A stretch of DNA of 12,991 nt from an uncultured Treponema sp. (GTDB lineage Bacteria; Spirochaetota; Spirochaetia; Treponematales; Treponemataceae): positions 1-12,991 of the forward strand of contig CALBXN010000242.1 of assembly GCA_937890485.1 (NCBI GenBank), in the 5' to 3' direction. A program made the translations under genes and the position numbers. Numbering within the stretch: position 1 is the stretch's first letter; every line of letters starts with the position of its first letter. The notes beneath the pieces are model-generated. The model was not told where the DNA came from. It was given only the letters and a program-made list of their open reading frames with translations, and did not search any database. Below, one piece after another: positions 7,935-12,991 of this stretch.

Positions 7935-8969
7935 ATGATTAAGGTTGAAAATCTATCAAAAGTTTTTAAAACATCAAAAAAATTTCCAGGATTATTTGGT
8001 TCTATAAAAGGACTTTTTACAAGAGAATATACTGAAAAAAAAGCTGTAAATAATATTTCTTTTGAAATTGCTTCTGGGGATATTGTTGGATATATCGGTT
8101 CTAATGGGGCTGGAAAATCCACAACTATAAAAATTATGACAGGAATTTTAACTCCAACTTCTGGCAGAGTTTTAGTTGACGGAATTGAGCCGTATAAAAA
8201 TCGACAACTTAATGCAAAAAAGATTGGAGTTGTGTTTGGCCAAAGAACTCAACTTTGGTGGGATTTGCCTTTGAATGAATCTTTTTCACTTTTAAAAGAT
8301 ATTTACGAAGTTTCAGAAGATGATTATAAAGAACGAATGAAATTTTTTACTGATGTTCTTGGCTTAGATGAATTTATAATGCAACCTGTTAGAACTTTAT
8401 CTCTTGGTCAAAGAATGAAAGCAGATTTAGCTGCGTCTTTGTTACATAATCCCAAAATATTATTTCTTGATGAACCAACAATCGGACTTGATGTTGTTGT
8501 AAAAGAAAAAGTTCGAAAAGCAATTAAGGAAATTCATGCAAAATACGGAACTACAATTATTTTAACAACTCATGATTTACAAGATATAGAAGAACTTTGT
8601 TCAAAAATCATTATTATTGATGAAGGTCGAGTTGTTTACAATGGAAATCGTGAAGATTTGCAAAAAAATTTTGGTAATGGAATAGTTTTAAATTTAAGAT
8701 TTTCTCAAAATGAAAAAATTGATGAAACTTCATTGAAAAATCTTTTTTTAGAAGATAAATCTTTTTCTGAAAAAGGTGAATTATCCTTTGCTTTTTCTGA
8801 TGGAATGTATTCTATTGGTTTTAGTAAAGATGAATTTTCTTCTTCTGAAATTCTAAAAAAGATTTTGCAAAAATATCAAATAGAAGATTTTTCTGTAGAA
8901 TCAACTTCAATAGAAGATATTGTAAAGAAGATTTACAACACAGCCTCTCTTGAAAGAACGAGGTTGTAG
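7935..8969 (+). CDS. ABC exporter ATP-binding protein (COG4586 type)
   Basis: This is the cytoplasmic ATPase of an ABC-2 type exporter. All motifs are intact: Walker A GSNGAGKST (55-63), Q-loop Gln103 in FGQRTQLWWD, signature LSLGQRM (155-161), Walker B ILFLDE (175-180), D-loop IGLD, and H-loop His213 in TTHD. The FGQRTQLWWDLP and LSLGQRMKADLAASLLHNP forms are characteristic of the COG4586 group, which pairs with two permeases of the COG4587 and COG3694 types. That is the gene order found here. The roughly 110 residues after the nucleotide-binding domain are a less conserved tail rich in Lys, Glu, Ser and Phe. The gene starts with a good AAGGA site and ends one base before the next gene's GTG. 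The substrate is unknown for this family; the arrangement is often annotated as an uncharacterised transport system. Confidence 0.93.
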   Translation: MIKVENLSKVFKTSKKFPGLFGSIKGLFTREYTEKKAVNNISFEIASGDIVGYIGSNGAGKSTTIKIMTGILTPTSGRVLVDGIEPYKNRQLNAKKIGVVFGQRTQLWWDLPLNESFSLLKDIYEVSEDDYKERMKFFTDVLGLDEFIMQPVRTLSLGQRMKADLAASLLHNPKILFLDEPTIGLDVVVKEKVRKAIKEIHAKYGTTIILTTHDLQDIEELCSKIIIIDEGRVVYNGNREDLQKNFGNGIVLNLRFSQNEKIDETSLKNLFLEDKSFSEKGELSFAFSDGMYSIGFSKDEFSSSEILKKILQKYQIEDFSVESTSIEDIVKKIYNTASLERTRL

Positions 8970-8970
8970 T

Positions 8971-9798
8971 GTGAAAACTAAATGGTATTCTTTAAAATTA
9001 TATCTTCCCTTTACAAAAAATATTTTTCAGCAATATCTTGCATATCGGTCTAACTTTTTTATGTATTTGCTTGGTGCTTTTATGCGGGTTTTCTGTTTGA
9101 TTTTCTTATGGAAGGCAATTTTTGTTGGAAGTGGTAAAGAAATTCTAAATGGATTTAGTTTTCCTGTAATGGTAAGTTATTTGATTCTTTCAACTTGCAT
9201 TAGTGAATGTATTGGTGGTAGTGTTGTAAATCTAGTTCACTCGGAAGTAAAAAAAGGAACGATTGCAATGCAATTAATAAAACCAATTTCATATAGATTG
9301 CGTTTGTATTTTTCATCTCTTGGGGATTCATTATATGTTTTTATTTTTTTAATGATTCCAGGTTTTATCGGAATGATTATTATAAATGCAATTTATGGTT
9401 CATTATCAGTTTTTACTCCATTAAACATTTTGTTTTTTGTAATTTCTTTTTGTTTTTCGATAATGATAAATCTTTCACTTTCTTTTGTTTTAGGAATGAT
9501 AACTTTTATCACAACAAATATGTGGGGAATTTTGCAAATTTATCAAGCGGTTTTTAGATTGCTTTCTGGTGCTTTAATTCCTTTGAGTTTTTTTCCTCCA
9601 ATATTTGAAAAAATTTTAACCTATTTACCATTTTCTTCTTTGATTTCTGCACCTGCAAATATTCTTTTAGGTGTTATGAATTTAAATGAAATTTTCAAAG
9701 TGTTAATTATTCAATTTGTGTGGTTAATTTTATTTTTTCTGTTAACAAATTTAATTTGGAAAAAAGTTGTTCATCGTTTGGTTGTTAATGGAGGCTAA
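8971..9798 (+). CDS. ABC-2 family exporter permease (COG4587 type)
   Basis: This is an integral membrane protein of 275 residues with about six hydrophobic segments and the conserved cytoplasmic stretch EVKKGTIAMQLIKPIS, typical of ABC2_membrane_6 permeases. An ATG at 8950 would overlap the ATPase gene by 20 bases. I prefer the GTG at 8971, immediately after the ATPase stop, because a GAGG site sits about eight bases before it and the protein then begins with a normal short cytoplasmic N-terminus (MKTKWYSLKLYLPF). The N-terminal QQYLAYRSNFFMYLLG resembles the start of the partner permease, as expected for two related half-transporters. It should form a heterodimer with the next gene's product, driven by the upstream ATPase. 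Confidence 0.85.
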   Translation: MKTKWYSLKLYLPFTKNIFQQYLAYRSNFFMYLLGAFMRVFCLIFLWKAIFVGSGKEILNGFSFPVMVSYLILSTCISECIGGSVVNLVHSEVKKGTIAMQLIKPISYRLRLYFSSLGDSLYVFIFLMIPGFIGMIIINAIYGSLSVFTPLNILFFVISFCFSIMINLSLSFVLGMITFITTNMWGILQIYQAVFRLLSGALIPLSFFPPIFEKILTYLPFSSLISAPANILLGVMNLNEIFKVLIIQFVWLILFFLLTNLIWKKVVHRLVVNGG

Positions 9799-9814
9799 TT
9801 TTTAGGAAATTTAT

Positions 9815-10612
9815 ATGAAACTAAAAAAATATGTTAATTTATATTTCAAATATATTGCTCAATATTTAAAATCTTTAATGGCTTATCGTGTAGATTTTTT
9901 TACGGGGCTTATTGGTTTTTCATTTTTGCAAATTACAGGTGTAATTTTTATTACTTTGGTTTTTAATTCAATTCCTTCTTTGCAAGGTTGGAATTTTTAC
10001 GAAATTTTGTTTATTTACGGATTTGCTCAACTTCCTCGTGGTTTGGATCACATTTTTTCTGACAATTTGTGGCTTATTTCAAGTTGGCTAATTGCAGATG
10101 GTGATTTTGATAGATATTTACTTAGACCAATAAATCCACTTTTTCAAGTTATTTCTGAACGATTTCAACCTGATGGTTTTGGGGAATTTGTAACTGGTGT
10201 GATTCTTGTAATTATTGCTTCTATAAAACTTTCCCTAACTTTTACAGTTGATAAAATTATAGTTTTAATAATTACATCTATTTCTGGAGCTTTTATTATT
10301 ACAAGTTTGAAAATGTTTGTTGCTTCAATAGCCTTCTGGACAAAACGTTCAGGAGGTCTTTTGCAAACAATATATAGTTTTAATGAATTTTGTTATTATC
10401 CTGTAACAATTTATAATAAAGCTTTGCAATTTGTTTTGACTTTCATTTTGCCTTTTGCTTTAACTTCATACTTTCCTGCAACTTATATTTTAGGAAAACA
10501 AAATTTAATTTGGGCATTAGCAATTCCTGTGGGATTTTCAGTTATTTTTACTTTATTGTCATATAAAACTTGGTGTTCTGGAATCAATCATTACGAAAGT
10601 GCTGGAAGTTAA
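9815..10612 (+). CDS. ABC-2 family exporter permease (COG3694 type)
   Basis: The second membrane subunit of the exporter is 265 residues with about six membrane segments. Diagnostic features are SLMAYRVDFFTGLIGF near the N-terminus, GWNFYEILFIYGFAQLPRGLDH, and GDFDRYLLRPINPLFQVI, which closely follow the COG3694 pattern. It starts 16 bases after the first permease stop, with TAGGAA as ribosome site, so the three genes form one operon. With the other permease it should form the translocation pore in the cytoplasmic membrane. No substrate-binding protein or accessory gene is present, consistent with export rather than import. The cargo is not deducible. Confidence 0.9.
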   Translation: MKLKKYVNLYFKYIAQYLKSLMAYRVDFFTGLIGFSFLQITGVIFITLVFNSIPSLQGWNFYEILFIYGFAQLPRGLDHIFSDNLWLISSWLIADGDFDRYLLRPINPLFQVISERFQPDGFGEFVTGVILVIIASIKLSLTFTVDKIIVLIITSISGAFIITSLKMFVASIAFWTKRSGGLLQTIYSFNEFCYYPVTIYNKALQFVLTFILPFALTSYFPATYILGKQNLIWALAIPVGFSVIFTLLSYKTWCSGINHYESAGS

Positions 10613-10622
10613 TATTTTTTTG

Positions 10623-10651
10623 TTGATGATTTTTTCTTTTGTGTGTAATAT
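10623..10651 (+). promoter_or_regulatory. Promoter abutting the zinc peptidase start codon (possible leaderless message)
   Basis: TTGATG (10623-10628) and TAATAT (10646-10651) are spaced by exactly 17 bases. Only six bases separate the -10 box from the ATG at 10658, so transcription would start at or next to the start codon. The six bases TAACTT contain no ribosome binding sequence. Confidence 0.5.
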
Positions 10652-10657
10652 TAACTT

Positions 10658-11332
10658 ATGGATATTTATTATTTAATACTTGTTGTTCCTGCTTTGCTTT
10701 TAAGTTTTATAGCACAAGGAATGGTAAAAAGCACTTTTTCAAAGTATTCTTCTGTAAAAATTGAAAGAAATATTACAGGAGCTCAGGCTGCAAATTATTT
10801 GCTTCAAAAAAATGATGTAACTGGTGTTACAGTAAAACCAATTTCTGGTTCTTTAACAGATAATTTTAATCCTACTGATATGACATTAAATCTTTCTGAA
10901 CCTGTTTACAATGTTAGTTCAATTGCCGCTGTTGGTGTTGCAGCCCACGAAACAGGTCATGCAATTCAACATGATAAAGGGTATCTTCCTATTAAATTTA
11001 GAAGTATGTTAGTTCCTGTTGCAAATTTAGGCTCTGCTGCAGGTCCTTTACTTGCTATTCTAGGATTGTCTTTAAGTTTTTCATTTTTAGTTGATATTGG
11101 ATTGATTTTATTTTTTGGTTCTGTTTTATTTTATCTTGTAACGTTGCCTGTTGAATTTAACGCTTCTTCTCGTGCTTTAAAAACATTAAAAGAAGCAGGT
11201 GTTATGAATGATAAAGAGTTGAAAGGTGTAAAAAAAGTTTTGGGCGCTGCTGCTATGACTTATGTTGCTTCTGCTTTAGTTTCTTTAGGAAACTTTATAA
11301 GATTCTTTTTGTTGACAAAGCGTAGAGACTAA
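10658..11332 (+). CDS. Membrane zinc metallopeptidase, YugP/Zn_peptidase_2 family
   Basis: The protein is 224 residues long. The first hydrophobic helix spans about residues 4-22. The zinc-binding motif HETGH is at 97-101 within VGVAAHETGHAIQHDKGY, and Glu166 in LPVEFNASSRAL is a likely third zinc ligand. Two further membrane segments lie at about 120-163 and one near the C-terminus, ending in KRRD. This order matches the YugP family of neutral zinc peptidases, whose substrates are not established. NITGAQAANYLL (38-49) and the DNFNPTDMTLNLS stretch are also typical of it. The gene follows the exporter after 45 bases and may read through from it, but it has a good promoter of its own and no visible ribosome site. 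A role in membrane protein quality control is an inference. Confidence 0.9.
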   Translation: MDIYYLILVVPALLLSFIAQGMVKSTFSKYSSVKIERNITGAQAANYLLQKNDVTGVTVKPISGSLTDNFNPTDMTLNLSEPVYNVSSIAAVGVAAHETGHAIQHDKGYLPIKFRSMLVPVANLGSAAGPLLAILGLSLSFSFLVDIGLILFFGSVLFYLVTLPVEFNASSRALKTLKEAGVMNDKELKGVKKVLGAAAMTYVASALVSLGNFIRFFLLTKRRD

Positions 11333-11400
11333 AAATATTTTGCAAAATATATTTGTACCAGAACTTGCTATAAATCAATTTATATAATCAGTTTATATAA

Positions 11401-11488
11401 AAATGCTCTCGACCTAAATTGCCACTTGCTTGCTAGTGCTGCGCTTCGCTTGCAAGGCTTCGCTGTGTCAATTTCGGTCTACGCATTT
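11401..11488. repeat. 88-base imperfect inverted repeat element in an intergenic gap
   Basis: This lies in the 320-base gap 11333-11652, which has no supported gene. The left arm (11401-11425) contains AAATGC, GACCTAAATTGCCAC; the right arm (11465-11488) contains GTGTCAATTTCGGTC and GCATTT. The 15-base inner arms pair with two mismatches and the outer six bases pair again after a small bulge. The interior is much richer in G+C than the flanks and holds GCTTCGCT twice (11443-11450 and 11457-11464) plus CTTGC/GCAAG pairs. A run of six T follows, so it could end the peptidase transcript. It could equally be a dispersed palindromic element or the fold of a small RNA. The rest of the gap (11489-11640) is A+T-rich with nothing I can assign. 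Confidence 0.6.
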
Positions 11489-11652
11489 TTTACATAATGT
11501 GTTTATGCAATTTTTTTTAGCAAGTTCTGCACAATTCGTGATTTTGCAAACTGTTTTTAGTTTGGGTAGAAAGATGGGCTGTTTGCGAGATGAAAAGAAA
11601 TTTATTTTTTTTGTAAGGTACTAAGACTAAAAATAGTTGGGGAAATTTTAAA

Positions 11653-12267
11653 ATGAATAAACATGTATTGTTAATTGATATGTATGGCGTTATTTTAGAA
11701 GAAAGTAAAGGTAATTTTATTCCATATACCTTGAGTTGTTTCAATAAAATAGAACATGAAAGATTACTTAGACAGATAAAAACAGAAAAATTATTTACAA
11801 AAGCTGGAATTGGAGAAATTTCATCCAATATATTTTTCTCTATGCTGGGATTTGATAATCCTGAATTTCATATGAAAAATTACATCGAAAATTATTTGAC
11901 ACTAGATAAAGGATTCGTTCCTTTTGCAGAAAAATTTTACAAAGACTATGATTTTGTTCTTTTATCCAATGATGTTCTGGAATGGAGTTTATACATTACG
12001 GAATATTATCAACTAAATAAGTATTTCAAATACAAAATTGTAAGTGGAGACGTAAAATGCCGTAAACCAGAAAGAAAGATTTATGAGATTACTCTTGAAA
12101 GAATTAAGAAGCATGCATCTGAATGTTACTTTATCGATAATAGCGTAAAGAATCTTGAAGTTGCACAAGAAGTAGGTATTTCTCCAATATTGTTTAATAG
12201 AGATAAGGAACAGTACGCAGGAACGATTGTAAATTCTTTTGAGGAACTTGCGGATATAATAGAATAG
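11653..12267 (+). CDS. HAD-superfamily hydrolase (subfamily IA type)
   Basis: The 204-residue soluble protein has the four HAD motifs. Motif I is LLIDMYGVI with nucleophile Asp9. Motif II is LLSND (Ser105, Asn106). Motif III is CRKPERKIYE with Lys138. Motif IV is CYFIDNS with Asp162. Between motifs I and II (about 20-90) is a helical cap domain, as in subfamily I. The residue two after the nucleophile is Tyr11 rather than the usual acid-base Asp of phosphatases. A tyrosine there is known from L-2-haloacid dehalogenases (DAYGT), so phosphatase activity should not be assumed. A GGGGA ribosome site precedes the ATG by about nine bases. The substrate is unknown. The stop codon is only a few bases before the homologous part of a broken DUF1016 gene, so the region downstream has been rearranged. 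Confidence 0.85.
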   Translation: MNKHVLLIDMYGVILEESKGNFIPYTLSCFNKIEHERLLRQIKTEKLFTKAGIGEISSNIFFSMLGFDNPEFHMKNYIENYLTLDKGFVPFAEKFYKDYDFVLLSNDVLEWSLYITEYYQLNKYFKYKIVSGDVKCRKPERKIYEITLERIKKHASECYFIDNSVKNLEVAQEVGISPILFNRDKEQYAGTIVNSFEELADIIE

Positions 12268-12538
12268 CAAATAGCAATTATACTGCCGTAAAAGAAATTA
12301 AGCAAGCAGTTGAAAAAAGTCGTTATAGAGTCGCTAAAGCGGGAAATGCTGAATTACTTTCTCTGTATTATGGTATTGGTAAATATGTTTCGGAAAATAC
12401 AAGAAATGGTACTTGGGGAACCGATGCGATAAAAGCAATTTCGGATAGATTAAAAGCAGAGTTGGTAGGTGTAAGAGGTTTTTCAGAAACGAATATTAAA
12501 AATATGCGTCTTTTTTATGAAGAATGGAAGGGGTATGT

Positions 12539-12565
12539 AAATCGTCAGCCAATAGCTGACGATTT
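12539..12565. repeat. Palindromic element copy 1, inside the DUF1016 remnant
   Basis: AAATCGTCAGC (12539-12549) and GCTGACGATTT (12555-12565) form a perfect 11-pair stem with a five-base loop. The core CGTCAGCCAATAGCTGACGA (12543-12562) is in frame and encodes RQPIADD. It is richer in G+C than the surrounding gene. Confidence 0.85.
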
Positions 12566-12597
12566 GGAATTCAATGAAGAGAGTTTTCTTTTAGCAA

Positions 12598-12620
12598 TTC
12601 GTCAGCCATTGGCTGGCGAA
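12598..12620. repeat. Palindromic element copy 2, inside the DUF1016 remnant
   Basis: TTCGTCAGCC (12598-12607) pairs with GGCTGGCGAA (12611-12620), ten pairs with one G-T wobble and a three-base loop. Its 20-base core (12600-12619) matches copy 1 at 17 of 20 positions, lies exactly 57 bases (19 codons) downstream in the same phase, and encodes RQPLAGE. Confidence 0.82.
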
Positions 12621-12709
12621 ATAAACTGGAATTAATTTATATCCTTAGGTTTTTCACACCATATGGAAATATTATCCAAAACAACAGAAATAAAGGAAAG
12701 GACGGAACG

Positions 12710-12991
12710 ATGGAAAAGATCGGTTTCGGTGTGTTGGGCGCAGGGATGATCTCCGGTATCCATGCGGATGCCTTGCGTAAGTCTGAAAAAGGGAAACTTG
12801 TGGCGATCTGCGACGTCCGCACGGAAAATGCGCAGAAACTGGCGGACGAATATGCGCCGGATGCCAAAGTCTATTCTGACTTTGACCAGATGCTGGCGGA
12901 TCCCGCCGTTCAGGTGGTGAATATTGTTACGCCGAACCACTTGCATACGCAGTTTGTGCTCAAAGCCGCTGCGGCGGGCAAGCATGTTCTG
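12710..12991 (+). CDS. Gfo/Idh/MocA family NAD(P)-dependent oxidoreductase, partial (N-terminus)
   Basis: The first 94 residues of a dehydrogenase are visible and run off the window. The N-terminal Rossmann fold starts at once: GFGVLGAGMISGIHADAL (5-22) with the dinucleotide glycines, LVAICDVR with the acidic residue at the end of the second strand, DFDQMLADPAVQVVNIVTPNHLH, and AAGKHVL, which in this family is followed by the catalytic CEKP motif just past the edge. Members oxidise or reduce sugars, inositols and related polyols. The substrate cannot be judged from this part. The start has a strong GGAAAGGA ribosome site. Composition is about 58% G+C (35 of 60 at 12721-12780), quite unlike the core of the window, and codons end mostly in G or C. 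It comes from another genome by transfer or by an assembly join near 12700. Confidence 0.93.
   Translation, partial: MEKIGFGVLGAGMISGIHADALRKSEKGKLVAICDVRTENAQKLADEYAPDAKVYSDFDQMLADPAVQVVNIVTPNHLHTQFVLKAAAAGKHVL

Larger units (their letters stand above)
12270..12703 (+). pseudogene. Decayed DUF1016 (YhcG-type PDDEXK nuclease) N-terminal remnant
   Basis: A frame without start codon reads NYTAVKEIKQAVEKSRYRVA, then LLSLYYGIGKYVSE, GTWGTDAIKAISDRL and GVRGFSETNIKNMRLFYEEW. This is the N-terminal winged-helix domain of DUF1016/YhcG proteins, normally about 330-380 residues with a C-terminal PDDEXK nuclease. After 121 codons a TAA (12633-12635) interrupts INWN, but the same frame continues FISLGFSHHMEILSKTTEIKER, as intact family members do. 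One nonsense change therefore separates two homologous parts. Upstream the frame is open only to 12243 and lacks ATG, GTG and TTG starts, so the 5' end is lost next to the HAD gene. The match stops at about 12703, where base composition jumps and a new gene begins; the whole nuclease domain is missing. Two palindromic repeats are embedded in the frame. Relatives are linked to DNA processing and defence; this copy is surely inactive. Confidence 0.8.

Noticed and set aside
8950..8970. Upstream ATG start for the first permease
   Set aside because: The GTG at 8971 has a better-placed GAGG site and avoids a 20-base overlap; the ATG remains possible.
11401..11488. Integron attC site
   Set aside because: A long imperfect hairpin is present, but I could not find the paired RYYYAAC and GTTRRRY core sites or a neighbouring cassette array.
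11430..11624. Small plus-strand ORF downstream of the zinc peptidase
   Set aside because: It runs through the inverted repeat, has no ribosome site and has a low-complexity Phe/Cys-rich translation.
12632..12985. Minus-strand ORF at the right edge
   Set aside because: It is the antisense shadow of the Gfo/Idh/MocA gene, rich in Arg and His as expected from reading G+C-rich codons backwards.
1..12991. CRISPR array, tRNA or rRNA genes, transposase
   Set aside because: No regularly spaced repeats, cloverleaf-like sequence, rRNA signature or transposase motif was found on either strand.

Overview
This looks like a contig from an uncultured, host-associated bacterium. The central block, about 1560 to 12700, is strongly A+T-rich (for example 15 G/C out of 60 bases at 8881-8940). 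It carries ordinary bacterial housekeeping and transport genes. My best guess is a low-GC gut bacterium of the Treponema (Spirochaetota) type. That rests on overall impression, and a low-GC Firmicute is not excluded. Both ends of the window look different from this core. The left end (1-540) is richer in G+C and encodes a piece of a Bacteroidales-style surface protein. The right end (from about 12700) is near 58% G+C and encodes the start of a Gfo/Idh/MocA oxidoreductase. The contig may therefore be an assembly chimera, or the core may be flanked by transferred DNA.

Layout, left to right. 1-480 (-): fragment of a Bacteroidales-type surface protein. 705-1505 (-): a protein with the first part of a diacylglycerol/undecaprenol kinase joined to an unrecognised C-terminal region. 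1562-2524 (+): 5'-truncated DUF262/HNH nuclease remnant. 2629-4008 (-): sodium-dependent NSS-family transporter, with a terminator on each side. 4104-5549 (-): asparaginyl-tRNA synthetase. 5682-7841 (+): citrate synthase, then an RsuA-type pseudouridine synthase. 7935-10612 (+): three-gene ABC exporter operon of the COG4586/COG4587/COG3694 type. 10658-11332 (+): YugP-type membrane zinc peptidase. 11333-11652: a 320-base gap holding an 88-base imperfect inverted repeat. 11653-12267 (+): HAD-family hydrolase. 12270-12703 (+): decayed DUF1016 (YhcG-type) nuclease gene carrying two in-frame palindromic repeats. 12710-12991 (+): partial Gfo/Idh/MocA dehydrogenase.

How the parts work together. asnS and the citrate synthase gene are divergent and share a 132-base regulatory gap. 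Citrate synthase and the pseudouridine synthase are close enough to be cotranscribed. The ATPase and the two permeases almost certainly form one exporter. The zinc peptidase seems to have its own promoter so close to its ATG that the message may be leaderless. The two broken genes, DUF262/HNH and DUF1016, both belong to families linked to restriction or defence. They sit exactly where the core meets the foreign-looking flanks, so both edges are sites of gene turnover or assembly breaks. I see no rRNA, tRNA, CRISPR array or intact insertion sequence.
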